44,350 bases of DNA from Halomonas ventosae. GTDB lineage: Bacteria > Pseudomonadota > Gammaproteobacteria > Pseudomonadales > Halomonadaceae. The position numbers and the translations under genes are program-made. Under the pieces are notes generated by a model, which saw only the letters and a program-made list of their open reading frames with translations, was not told the DNA's origin and did not search any database. How positions within the stretch are numbered: position 1 is the stretch's first letter; every line of letters starts with the position of its first letter. The stretch covers positions 1-44,350 of the forward strand of contig NZ_SNWH01000021.1 of NCBI RefSeq assembly GCF_004361885.1. Reading direction: 5' to 3'. Positions 32,235 to 40,361 of this stretch are shown here, in pieces.

Positions 32235-34073
32235 ATGATCCCCTTTGCCGCGCCTGTCCGCGACACTCGTTTCGTGCTTGAGGAACTGCTCGAGCATCGT
32301 TCGCTCTCCTTGCCCGGCTTCGAGGAGGTTAGCCCCGAGCTGGTAGAGGCCGTGCTGGAGGAGGCCGCTCGGCTGGCCAACGAGGTATGGGCGCCGCTCA
32401 ATGCCAGTGGCGACCGTCAGGGCTGCACTCGCCGCGATGACGGCAGCGTGAGCGTCCCCGATGGCTTCGCCGAGGCCTACCGCGCCTATGCTGAGGGCGG
32501 CTGGAATGGCATTGGCGTCTCCGAGGCGTTGGGCGGCCAGGGGCTTCCTGAGGTGGTGGCCAGCGCCGTGCAGGAGATGCTCCACGGCGCCAACATGGCG
32601 CTGGGGCTGTGCCCGATGCTTACCGCTGGCGCGATCGAGGCCCTGGCCCACCACGGCAGCGACGAGCAGCAGGCCACCTACCTGGCGAAGCTCGTCGAGG
32701 GCACCTGGAGCGGCACCATGAACCTCACCGAGCCCCAGGCGGGCTCGGATCTCTCCAAGGTGCGCACCCGCGCTGTGCCCCAGGAGGATGGCAGCTACCG
32801 GCTGTTCGGCCAGAAGATCTACATTACCTGGGGCGAGCATGACGCCGCCGAGAACATTATTCACCTGGTATTGGCGCGAACTCCCGATGCCCCCGTGGGT
32901 AACAAAGGCATCTCGCTGTTCCTGGTGCCGAAGTACGTGGTGAAGAAGTACGTGGTGAATGAGCCCCAGGTCAATCAAGACGGGAGCCTGGGCGAGCGCA
33001 ACGATGTCATCTGTGCGGCCATCGAGCACAAGCTGGGGATCCACGGCTCGCCCACCTGCACCCTGAGCTTCGGTGAAAACGGCGGCGCCATCGGCTACCT
33101 GGTGGGGGAGGAGGGTCGCGGCCTCAACCACATGTTCACCATGATGAACGAGGCGCGCCACAAGGTGGGCGTGCAGGGTATCGGTGTGGCCGAGCGCGCC
33201 TGCCAGCAGGCCTTCGCCTATGCCCTGGAGCGGACCCAGGGGCGCAGCCCGCGCTCCGGGCGTAATGACTGCACGATCAGCGATCACCTCGACGTGCGCC
33301 GTATGCTGCTCTCCATGCGCGCTCGCACTGATGCCCTGCGCGCGCTGGCCCTTTACTGCGCCGCCCAGCTCGACGTGGCCCGCCACGCGGCGGACGCGGC
33401 CGATCGCACGGCGGCCCAGGCGCGGGTCGACGTGCTGATTCCGGTGGTCAAGGCCTTCTCTACCGACCAGGCGGTGGAGATCGCCTCGCTGGGCATCCAG
33501 GTCCACGGCGGCATGGGCTATATCGAGGAGACTGGTGCTGCCCAGTTGCTGCGCGATGCCCGCATCGCCCCCATCTACGAGGGTACCAACGGCATCCAGG
33601 CGCTGGACCTGGCCGGCCGCAAATTGCAGCGCGACGGTGGGGTCGCCATGGCCGCCTTGATTGACGAGGTGGAAGGTACCGCACGGGCACTCTCGGCAAC
33701 CCCCGCGCTGGCAACCCTCGGCGAGGGACTTGCCGCCGGTGCCGCCGATCTTACCGCCGCCCTAGCCACCCTGCTTGAGCAGGGCAGTGACCCGACGCGA
33801 GGTGCCGATGCCGTCCAGGCCTATGCCACGCCCTTCCTGAGCCTTGCCGGACATGTGTTGTGTGCCTGGCAGATGGGCCGGGCCGCGCTGGCGGCCAGCG
33901 CGGCCATCGACGCAGGAAGCGACGATCCCGGACAGCCGGACCACTTCTACACGGCCAAGCAACAGGCCGCCGACTGGGCCATTCGCCAGTGGCTACCTGA
34001 AGGCCGTGCCCAGCTGGCGGTGATCGAGGCCGGCATGGCGAGCCTAGCCGCCTTCGACCCCAGCGCCCACTGA
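32235..34073 (+). CDS. Acyl-CoA dehydrogenase, DmdC/FadE5-like
   Basis: A 612-residue flavoprotein of the long acyl-CoA dehydrogenase type. Signatures are MNLTEPQAGSDLS (FAD/substrate loop), GQKIYITWGEHD, GIQVHGGMGYIEE and YEGTNGIQALDL with the catalytic-base region. The extra ~100-residue C-terminal helical domain is that of the DmdC group. ATG follows GAGGAGC. It oxidises an acyl-CoA to the enoyl-CoA. Relatives act on methylmercaptopropionyl-CoA or on medium-/short-chain acyl-CoAs; sequence alone does not decide. First gene of a five-gene acyl-CoA region. Confidence 0.9.
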   Translation: MIPFAAPVRDTRFVLEELLEHRSLSLPGFEEVSPELVEAVLEEAARLANEVWAPLNASGDRQGCTRRDDGSVSVPDGFAEAYRAYAEGGWNGIGVSEALGGQGLPEVVASAVQEMLHGANMALGLCPMLTAGAIEALAHHGSDEQQATYLAKLVEGTWSGTMNLTEPQAGSDLSKVRTRAVPQEDGSYRLFGQKIYITWGEHDAAENIIHLVLARTPDAPVGNKGISLFLVPKYVVKKYVVNEPQVNQDGSLGERNDVICAAIEHKLGIHGSPTCTLSFGENGGAIGYLVGEEGRGLNHMFTMMNEARHKVGVQGIGVAERACQQAFAYALERTQGRSPRSGRNDCTISDHLDVRRMLLSMRARTDALRALALYCAAQLDVARHAADAADRTAAQARVDVLIPVVKAFSTDQAVEIASLGIQVHGGMGYIEETGAAQLLRDARIAPIYEGTNGIQALDLAGRKLQRDGGVAMAALIDEVEGTARALSATPALATLGEGLAAGAADLTAALATLLEQGSDPTRGADAVQAYATPFLSLAGHVLCAWQMGRAALAASAAIDAGSDDPGQPDHFYTAKQQAADWAIRQWLPEGRAQLAVIEAGMASLAAFDPSAH

Positions 34074-34177
34074 CGCCATCACCGCCGGCTGCGTGCCGGC
34101 GGCACGGTCTTATCCATCGTTCACCCCTTATCAACTGCCAATCCGCTAACGGCTGCCTAGTGGGAAAGGAGATACCC

Positions 34178-35575
34178 ATGCAATTGAAGCATCGCAAACA
34201 CGGCGAGGAACAACCCTACTGGCCTGCGGGGCCGTTCAAGGTTCGCCTGCCCTTCATTCACTACCGCTGGGAAATGGCCGAGATGATCCAGGCGCTGATC
34301 ATGTTCGTTGTCAGCCTGGCCATGATTCCACTTCTCGAGCAGTATCTGGGCCTACCCTACGATGTGGCACTGGCCTTCGTGGTGGTGTGTGGCATTGGTT
34401 TCATGTTGCCGGCGTTACTGGGCGTGCCCATGGTGCCTGGCTGGATCACCCCTGCGATCCCTGTCGTACTAGTCTTCCTTGGGGACTTCGAGCCGGGTCC
34501 CGAAGCCATCCAGGCGCTGTTTGCCCTGCAGTTACTGGTGTTCCTGATCTTCTTTCTCCTGGGGGTGACTGGCTTGGGACGTAAGCTGGTGCATCTAGTG
34601 CCTAACTCGCTGCAGGCGGGCATCATCATCGGTGCCGGTATCGCCGCTATTACCGGGGAAATCCAGGAGGGCGGTCGTCTGGCGGAAACACCGATCTCGC
34701 TGATCATTGGCATGCTGGTCGCGATCTTCATGCTGTTCTCCGCTGCGTTTCGCAACTGGGTCCAGGATCACGCCATCATTCGCAAGATTGCCAACTACGG
34801 CATGGTGCCGGGCATGGTCATCGCCATCCTGGTGGCTTGGGTGTTGGGTGAGTACCCGCGCCCGGTCATCGAGTGGGGCATCACCCTACCCAACTTCAGT
34901 GACATGTGGTCATACCTTCCGTTCATGGTGGGCTTTCCGGGTCCGGAGGTATTCCTGCTAGCTGTGCCTACGGCGGTAATCGCCTACGTCATCGCCTTCG
35001 GTGACATCCTAGTAGGCCGCAGTCTGATGTCACGGGTTGATCATCTGCGCGGCGACGAGAAGATCGACTACAGCACCGACCGGATTCATCACGTCACCGC
35101 CATCCGCAACCTAATGCATGCCTTCCTAGCGCCTTACCCGGGGCTGGCTGGGCCGATATGGACCGCTGTGACCGCCACCATGGCCGAGCGCTACAAGCAG
35201 GGCCGTAACGCTATGGAGTCCATCTACAGTGGCGGCGGCACCTTCTGGATCACAGGTTTCATTGCGCTGTTCATTCTGCCGCTAGTCAGCATGTTTCAGC
35301 CGGTACTCCCCATCGCGCTCTCCCTGACCCTGCTGCTGACCGGCTATATCTGTCTGATGGTAGGCATGGAGCAGACCAAAACCACTGCCGAGCGCGGTGT
35401 GGCGGGCACCATGGCCGTGGTACTGGCAGTGTATGGCGCCGGCTGGGGCCTAGCCGCCGGGGCAGTGCTCTATTATCTGGTGGAAAAGCAGAACCTTTTC
35501 GGTCGTGAGGCACAGCGTTCCCTTTCCGATAAGGCGGTGGAGGAAGGTGAGATATCCAAGGATACAATGCAGTAG
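34178..35575 (+). CDS. Multi-span permease, NCS2/nucleobase-transporter-like
   Basis: A 465-residue membrane protein; ATG 34178 has a clean AAAGGAG site. It has about 12-14 hydrophobic spans and internal-repeat features of the UraA/SulP fold (SLQAGIIIGAGIAAITGE; VIAYVIAFGDILVG). It best resembles xanthine/uracil-permease-like proteins, but the substrate may be a carboxylate given the neighbours. It uses CTA leucine codons repeatedly, unlike flanking genes, a sign of separate origin. It lies between the acyl-CoA dehydrogenase and the ligase. Confidence 0.7.
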   Translation: MQLKHRKHGEEQPYWPAGPFKVRLPFIHYRWEMAEMIQALIMFVVSLAMIPLLEQYLGLPYDVALAFVVVCGIGFMLPALLGVPMVPGWITPAIPVVLVFLGDFEPGPEAIQALFALQLLVFLIFFLLGVTGLGRKLVHLVPNSLQAGIIIGAGIAAITGEIQEGGRLAETPISLIIGMLVAIFMLFSAAFRNWVQDHAIIRKIANYGMVPGMVIAILVAWVLGEYPRPVIEWGITLPNFSDMWSYLPFMVGFPGPEVFLLAVPTAVIAYVIAFGDILVGRSLMSRVDHLRGDEKIDYSTDRIHHVTAIRNLMHAFLAPYPGLAGPIWTAVTATMAERYKQGRNAMESIYSGGGTFWITGFIALFILPLVSMFQPVLPIALSLTLLLTGYICLMVGMEQTKTTAERGVAGTMAVVLAVYGAGWGLAAGAVLYYLVEKQNLFGREAQRSLSDKAVEEGEISKDTMQ

Positions 35576-35655
35576 GAGTAAAACGCGAGCCCGAGCTACA
35601 AAACGCAGGTCAATTTGACGACCATCAATGAATCAGCAGACGATAGGCGTACCTC

Positions 35656-37287
35656 ATGACAACTTCCCTCTTCGAACAGGGCCTGCCCAAGACCCCCGCC
35701 AACTTCGTGCCACTTTCGCCGCTGACTTTCATCGAACGCACTGCCTCGGTCTATCCAGACTACCCGGCGGTGGTCCATGGCGAGATTCGCCGCGACTGGG
35801 GCACCACCTGGGAGCGCTGCCGGCGGCTCGCTTCGGCGCTGGTGAAGCGCGGCATCCAACCGGGAGAGACAGTGGCTGCCATGCTGCCCAATGTGCCGGT
35901 GATGTTCGAGGCCCACTTCGGCGTGCCGCTAGCGGGTTGCGTACTCAATACCCTGAACATCCGCTTGGATGACGAGGCGATTGCCTACATGCTGGAGCAC
36001 GGTGAGGCGAAGGCGATCCTGGTCGACCCCGAGTTCGCTGACGTCGTCGAGGCGGCAGTGAACAAGCTTGATAAGAAGCCGCTGATTATCGACGTGGCGG
36101 ATGCGCAATTCCTTCCCGAGTGGCGCGCCATCGGCGAGCTTGAGTATGAGGCGCTGCTCGCTGAAGGCGACCCGGCTCACCCCTACCGGCTGCCCGAGGA
36201 TGAGTGGCAAGCGATCTCGCTCAACTACACTTCCGGCACCACCGGCAAGCCCAAGGGCGTGGTCTATCACCATCGCGGCGCCTATCTGAACGCTACCAGT
36301 AACATCCTGGTATGGGCGATGCCGCACCACCCAGTCTATCTCTGGACCTTGCCGATGTTCCACTGCAACGGCTGGTGCTTCCCTTGGACCATCGCCGCCG
36401 CCGCCGGCACCAACGTCTGCCTGCGCAAGGTGGAGGCGAAGAAGGTGATGGACCTGATCGCCGACGAGGGGGTGACCCACTTCAGCGGCGCGCCCATCGT
36501 GCTCAACGGTCTGGTCAACCTGCCGGACGCCGACAAGCGCGATTTCGACCACCCGGTGAAGGTCACCACTGCCGGCGCCGCGCCGCCCGCCTCGGTGATC
36601 GCCGGCGTCGAGCGGCTGGGTATCGACGTTACCCATGTCTACGGCCTTACCGAGGTCTACGGCCCGGTGACTTCCTGTGCCTGGCGCGAGTCGTGGGACG
36701 AGCTGCCCATGGAAGAGCGAGCAAAGCTCAAGTCCCGCCAGGGGGTGCGTTATCCCATGCTCGAGGCGCTCTGCGTGGCCGACCCCAACACCCTGGAGCC
36801 AGTGCCCAAGGATGGCGAGACTATCGGCGAAATCTTGATGCGCGGCAACAACGTAATGAAGGGTTACCTCAAGAATGAGGAGGCTACCCAGCAGGCGCTT
36901 GAGGGTGGCTGGTACCATACCGGCGACCTGGCCGTGTGGCATGCCGACGGCTACATCGAGATCAAGGACCGCTCCAAGGACATTATCATTTCCGGCGGCG
37001 AGAACATCTCCACCATTGAGGTGGAGGATGCCATCTATGCGCACCCGGCGGTGGAGGAGGCCGCGGTAGTGGCCAAGCCCGACGAGAAGTGGGGCGAGAC
37101 CCCTTGCGCCTTCGTCAAGCTAAAGGTGGGCTATGGTGAGGTGACCGAGCAGGATATCATTGACCACTGTCGGGCGCATCTGGCTCACTTCAAGGCACCG
37201 AAGACGGTGATCTTCAGCGAGCTGCCCAAGACCTCCACCGGCAAGATCCAGAAGTTCGTGCTGCGTCAAGAGGCGCGCAGGCAGTGA
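35656..37287 (+). CDS. AMP-forming acyl-CoA ligase, DmdB-like
   Basis: A 543-residue ANL-superfamily enzyme. The P-loop motif is YTSGTTGKPKGV; other motifs are TVYGLTE-like (HVYGLTEVYGPVT), WYHTGDLAVWHADGY and the catalytic Lys in KTSTGKIQKF. The sequence LPMFHCNGWCFPW is typical of the medium-chain/DmdB group. It activates an acid to acyl-CoA through an acyl-adenylate. The length matches characterised MMPA-CoA ligases (about 540), but these also accept short- and medium-chain fatty acids. Ends 20 bases before the next gene. Confidence 0.9.
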   Translation: MTTSLFEQGLPKTPANFVPLSPLTFIERTASVYPDYPAVVHGEIRRDWGTTWERCRRLASALVKRGIQPGETVAAMLPNVPVMFEAHFGVPLAGCVLNTLNIRLDDEAIAYMLEHGEAKAILVDPEFADVVEAAVNKLDKKPLIIDVADAQFLPEWRAIGELEYEALLAEGDPAHPYRLPEDEWQAISLNYTSGTTGKPKGVVYHHRGAYLNATSNILVWAMPHHPVYLWTLPMFHCNGWCFPWTIAAAAGTNVCLRKVEAKKVMDLIADEGVTHFSGAPIVLNGLVNLPDADKRDFDHPVKVTTAGAAPPASVIAGVERLGIDVTHVYGLTEVYGPVTSCAWRESWDELPMEERAKLKSRQGVRYPMLEALCVADPNTLEPVPKDGETIGEILMRGNNVMKGYLKNEEATQQALEGGWYHTGDLAVWHADGYIEIKDRSKDIIISGGENISTIEVEDAIYAHPAVEEAAVVAKPDEKWGETPCAFVKLKVGYGEVTEQDIIDHCRAHLAHFKAPKTVIFSELPKTSTGKIQKFVLRQEARRQ

Positions 37288-37307
37288 CCACAATGGGAGA
37301 GAGGGCT

Positions 37308-38153
37308 ATGAGTGAGCAACCGATCGGCGTGGTGGGCGCCGGCACCATGGGTCAGGGTATCGCCCAGGTCCTGGCCACCAGCGGCTTCGTCGTCAAGCTC
37401 TATGACGTGGCCAATGAACAGCTCGGGCGTGCCCGGTCGGCCATCGACAAGGGCCTGGGTAAGCGGGTGGCCAAGGAGAAGCTCAGTGATGCCGATCGGG
37501 AGGCAGCCCTTGCTCGGCTGGATACCACCACCACGCTGGATGCCCTGCAAGACTGCGAGGTGATCATCGAGGCCGCCCCCGAGCAGCCGGAGATCAAGGA
37601 GAAACTGTTCCGCGACCTGAGCCGCCTGAGCCACGATGCGATACTCGCCTCCAATACCTCCTCGCTGTCATTGACCCGGCTCGCCGCGGTATCCGAGCGC
37701 CCCGAGCGGGTGGTCGGCATGCATTTCTTCAACCCGGTGCCGGTGCTCAAGCTGGTCGAAGTGATCCGCGCCGAGCAGACCAGCGATGCCACTGTGGCGC
37801 GCATCGAGTCGCTGGCGAAGGCGCTGGGCAAGACCGCCGTGCCAGTCGGCGACTCCCCCGGTTTCGCGGTCAATCGCCTGCTGGTGCCGATGATCAACGA
37901 GGCGGCCTTCCTGGTGCAGGAGGGAGCGGCCACTGCCGAGGCGGTGGACGAGGCCATGAAGCTCGGCGCCGCCCATCCCATGGGCCCGCTGGCGCTAGGC
38001 GACCTGATCGGCCTGGATGTCTGCCTGGCGATCATGGAGGTGCTGCAGGCGGGCTTCGGCGATCCCAAGTACCGCCCCTGCCCGCTGCTTAAGCGTATGG
38101 TGGATGCCGGTTATCTGGGGCGGAAGACGGGCCGAGGTTTTCACGTCTACTAA
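37308..38153 (+). CDS. 3-hydroxyacyl-CoA (3-hydroxybutyryl-CoA) dehydrogenase
   Basis: A 281-residue single-domain-pair enzyme. ATG 37308 is chosen because the NAD-binding GVVGAGTMGQGIAQV follows immediately and GGAGAGAGG lies upstream. It contains ILASNTSSLSLT and the substrate motif MHFFNPVPVLKLVEV with the catalytic His, then DSPGFAVNRLL. It oxidises 3-hydroxyacyl-CoA to 3-ketoacyl-CoA. It follows the ligase closely, so it is probably co-transcribed. Confidence 0.93.
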   Translation: MSEQPIGVVGAGTMGQGIAQVLATSGFVVKLYDVANEQLGRARSAIDKGLGKRVAKEKLSDADREAALARLDTTTTLDALQDCEVIIEAAPEQPEIKEKLFRDLSRLSHDAILASNTSSLSLTRLAAVSERPERVVGMHFFNPVPVLKLVEVIRAEQTSDATVARIESLAKALGKTAVPVGDSPGFAVNRLLVPMINEAAFLVQEGAATAEAVDEAMKLGAAHPMGPLALGDLIGLDVCLAIMEVLQAGFGDPKYRPCPLLKRMVDAGYLGRKTGRGFHVY

Positions 38154-38173
38154 TAGGTTGCACGGAGTTCCAC

Positions 38174-38205
38174 GCCGGATGCGCCTCCGGCTGATCCGGC
38201 CTACG
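38174..38205 (+). repeat. REP-like palindrome, unit 1
   Basis: It starts GCCGGATGCG and ends ATCCGGCCTACG. E. coli REP units have the form GCC(G/T)GATGCG...ATC(C/A)GGCCTAC at almost the same length. The arms GCCGGAT/ATCCGGC pair. Similarity to the enterobacterial consensus is noted from memory. Confidence 0.65.
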
Positions 38206-38222
38206 TTAGTCACGGCTCCAAC

Positions 38223-38254
38223 CGTAGGCCTGGTAAGCGACAGCGCACCAGGCG
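38223..38254 (-). repeat. REP-like palindrome, unit 2 (inverted)
   Basis: It starts CGTAGGCCTGGTAAGCG and ends GCGCACCAGGCG. This is the reverse orientation of a REP unit, resembling the E. coli form GTAGGCCTGATAAGCG...GCATCAGGC. With unit 1 it makes an inverted pair 17 bases apart, the layout of a bacterial interspersed mosaic element. The arms GCCTGGT/ACCAGGC pair. Confidence 0.65.
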
Positions 38255-38285
38255 TAGATTGCTGAAGTCGACAATGAGGGGATTG

Positions 38286-38318
38286 CCGCCCAACCAAGCG
38301 TTCGCTAGGGTTGGGCGG
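38286..38318. repeat. Perfect 10-bp inverted repeat hairpin
   Basis: CCGCCCAACC (38286-38295) and GGTTGGGCGG (38309-38318) pair fully, with an inner AGCG-TT-CGCT helix. The whole is a 33-base cruciform-capable hairpin 33 bases before ATG 38352. It lacks a T-run. It could be an attenuator, an RNase-protective structure, or part of the repeat element. Confidence 0.75.
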
Positions 38319-38351
38319 TCTACCTTCAAGAACACTATCAGGAGCCCCCAA

Positions 38352-39125
38352 ATGAGTGAGTCCCCGATCGAAGTTGTAGAAAACGCCGGCATCGTGCGTC
38401 TGACCATCAACCGCCCCAAGGCGCTGAACGCCCTGAACAGTGAGATCCTCACCGAACTGGAGTCCGTTCTTGCCGATCTCGAGCGGCGCGACGACCTGCG
38501 GGCGGTGCTGATCACCGGCGACGGCGAGAAGGCCTTCGTGGCCGGCGCCGATATCGCCGAGATGCGCGACAAGACGCCGGAGCAGGCCCGCGCCTTCGCC
38601 CGCCAGGCGCTGCGCACCATCAAGCGCCTCGAGACCCTGCCCGTCCCTGTGGTGGCGCTGGTCAACGGCTTCTGCCTGGGCGGTGGCTGCGAGCTGGCAC
38701 TGGCCTGCGACTGGGCCGTGGCCAGCGACAATGCCATCTTCGGCCAACCCGAGGTGGGCCTCGGCGTGATCCCCGGCTTCGGTGGCACCCAGCGCCTGCC
38801 GCGTCGTGTCGGTCCGGCAATGGCCATCGACCTGTGCATCACCGGACGCAAGATCGACGCCCAGGAGGCCCTGCGCATCGGCCTGGTCAATCGCGTGATG
38901 CCCCAGGCCGAGCTCGAGGCCTATGCCGAGGAGCTCACCAAGCAGCTCTCCGGGAATGGCCCCGAGGCCGTACGCAGCGCCAAGCAGGCCATCCATGATG
39001 GCATGGACCAGGATCTGGACAGCGCCCTAGCCCTCGAGACCAGCCTCTTCGCACTCTGCTTCGCCGGCGAAGAGCAGAGCGAGGGCATGAGCGCCTTCGT
39101 CGAGAAGCGCAAGCCGAACTTCTGA
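38352..39125 (+). CDS. Enoyl-CoA hydratase (crotonase family)
   Basis: A 257-residue crotonase. ATG 38352 is chosen over an upstream frame start because it has CAGGAG before it and the family start MSESPIEVVENAGIVRLTINRP. The oxyanion-hole segments are FVAGADIAEM and NGFCLGGGCELAL; the two catalytic Glu are in GGGCELALACD and PEVGLGVIPGFGG. It hydrates 2-enoyl-CoA. It completes an activation-oxidation-hydration-oxidation set with its neighbours, although a thiolase is missing. DmdD-type activity is possible but not shown. Confidence 0.92.
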   Translation: MSESPIEVVENAGIVRLTINRPKALNALNSEILTELESVLADLERRDDLRAVLITGDGEKAFVAGADIAEMRDKTPEQARAFARQALRTIKRLETLPVPVVALVNGFCLGGGCELALACDWAVASDNAIFGQPEVGLGVIPGFGGTQRLPRRVGPAMAIDLCITGRKIDAQEALRIGLVNRVMPQAELEAYAEELTKQLSGNGPEAVRSAKQAIHDGMDQDLDSALALETSLFALCFAGEEQSEGMSAFVEKRKPNF

Positions 39126-39143
39126 ACTTTTCATACCCCGTAA

Positions 39144-39173
39144 AACGGCCGTAGCGTCACCGCCACGGCCGTT
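39144..39173. terminator. Hairpin between convergent hydratase and ectD genes
   Basis: AACGGCCGT (39144-39152) and ACGGCCGTT (39165-39173) pair perfectly over a 12-base loop. A weak T-rich stretch (TTGTCGTAT) follows on the plus side and TTTTACGGGG on the minus side. Probably a bidirectional terminator. Confidence 0.65.
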
Positions 39174-39213
39174 GTCGTATACAGGTGAAACGGGCGCGAA
39201 TGTCCGACGCGAC

Positions 39214-40164
39214 TCAGCGCAGCGGGTCGACCCCCTGGCCGGAGAGTTCCGGGAAGTCATCGTGCATCGTCAGCGGCTCAATGTCGCCGCGCGTGGCGAG
39301 GAATTCAGGGCGCCGAGATGGGGCTGCATAGGGTTCTTCCAGGGTGTTGTCCACGCTGTTGTAGACGAAGAACAGATTGGAGCGCGGCCAGGGCGACATG
39401 TTCTCGTTGGAGGCGTGCAGGGTGTTGCACTCGAACAGCAGTAGTGAGCCTGCCGGCCCCTTGGGTGCCTGGATGCCGCCACGCTCTGCCAGGCTGGCCA
39501 GCGACTGCTGGTCGGGCACGCCCAGCGTCTGCGCCTTGAGCGACTCTTGCCAGTTGGCCTCGGGTGTTTCGCCCACGCAGGGCACGAACTGGTGATGGGA
39601 ACCGGGGATCAGCATTAGCGGACCGTTGAACTCGTTATTGTCGGTTAGCATCAGTGAGGCACTTACCGCCCGCATGCGTGGCATGCCATCCTCGGCGTGC
39701 CAGGTCTCGAAGTCAGAATGCCAGTCGAAGCCGCTGCCCTGGAAGCCGTATTTGTCATTGATGCGCGACTGGTGGATATAGACCTCGCTGCCCAGCAGCT
39801 GGCGCACCATGCCCAGAATGCGTGGGTCGCGAGTCAGACGGTCGAAATGCTCTGAAAGCTGGTGCATGCCGAACACGGAGCGAATGGCGCCGCTGTTGGG
39901 GTCCTGGATGACCTGCTCCGAGCGCATCAGCGACTCGTCATTGGCCATCTGCTTGAGTTCCTCGAAGAACGGCTCGATGCGATCCCGGGAGAAGAATCCC
40001 TCGAACCACAGGAAACCATCACGCTCGTAGCGCGAGAGGGCCACTTCATCCAGTGGGCCTTCCCAGCGGCGTTGATTGCGGGCATGCACCACCGGATCCC
40101 GGCGGGCAAACGGTGCACGGTACTCGGTCAGGCGAGTGGGATACGGGTCGAGACGATCCACCAT
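39214..40164 (-). CDS. ectD: Ectoine hydroxylase
   Basis: A 316-residue Fe(II)/2-oxoglutarate dioxygenase that turns ectoine into 5-hydroxyectoine. The EctD signature FDWHSDFETWHAEDGMPRMR (147-165) contains iron ligands His149 and Asp151; the third ligand is His250 in CNTLHASNEN and the 2-oxoglutarate Arg is Arg261. These match the positions in characterised EctD proteins (H146/D148/H248-type). ATG 40164 has an AGGAGG site. ectABC are not in the window, so it is a stand-alone locus, as in other Halomonas. Confidence 0.97.
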   Translation of the reverse strand: MVDRLDPYPTRLTEYRAPFARRDPVVHARNQRRWEGPLDEVALSRYERDGFLWFEGFFSRDRIEPFFEELKQMANDESLMRSEQVIQDPNSGAIRSVFGMHQLSEHFDRLTRDPRILGMVRQLLGSEVYIHQSRINDKYGFQGSGFDWHSDFETWHAEDGMPRMRAVSASLMLTDNNEFNGPLMLIPGSHHQFVPCVGETPEANWQESLKAQTLGVPDQQSLASLAERGGIQAPKGPAGSLLLFECNTLHASNENMSPWPRSNLFFVYNSVDNTLEEPYAAPSRRPEFLATRGDIEPLTMHDDFPELSGQGVDPLR

Positions 40165-40236
40165 AGAGAAACCTCCTCGTGATTGCTGACATGTGAATTT
40201 AGAATGTTGCGGGTAAAGTGGGAAATCCTGCGCTCT

Positions 40237-40260
40237 CTGTCACCTGTGGCCTGTCACCTG
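40237..40260. promoter_or_regulatory. Direct repeat upstream of ectD
   Basis: CTGTCACCTG occurs twice (40237-40246 and 40251-40260), start-to-start distance 14 bases, 73-96 bases upstream of the ectD start. Tandem exact decamers just upstream of a promoter are typical activator binding sites, here possibly for osmotic or temperature control. Confidence 0.45.
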
Positions 40261-40336
40261 CGACATTATTGATCAGGCAGGCATTTGACATGGCATCATT
40301 CTTTCTTATTTTCTGGTCGAGACTGCCGGAGTTCAA

Positions 40337-40359
40337 CCCCCGCTCCCTCCGGTCGGGGG
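40337..40359 (-). terminator. Hairpin after the Mut7-C gene
   Basis: CCCCCG (40337-40342) and CGGGGG (40354-40359) form a GC-rich stem with an 11-base loop just past the Mut7-C stop on the minus strand. No T-run follows. Confidence 0.45.
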
Positions 40360-40361
40360 AC

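Larger units (their letters stand above)
38154..38351. other. Repeat-filled intergenic gap
   Basis: This 198-base gap contains two REP-like palindromes in opposite orientation and a long hairpin (listed separately). A CAGGAG ribosome-binding site precedes ATG 38352. The gene pair either side is on the same strand, so these elements may set relative transcript stability. Confidence 0.7.

Noticed and set aside
32232..33506. 424-codon minus-strand ORF inside the acyl-CoA dehydrogenase
   Set aside because: Fully antisense to a well-supported enzyme and has shadow composition.
34178..35575. Considered as a BCCT or DMSP-specific transporter
   Set aside because: It lacks the BCCT tryptophan-rich segment and looks more like NCS2/SulP-fold permeases.
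35929..37044. 371-codon minus-strand ORF inside the acyl-CoA ligase
   Set aside because: Antisense to strong ligase motifs; no recognisable domains.
40301..40361. Possible tRNA or small RNA near the Mut7-C gene end
   Set aside because: There is a GC hairpin but no tRNA cloverleaf, T-loop or promoter; no tRNA-like motif was found elsewhere in the window either.
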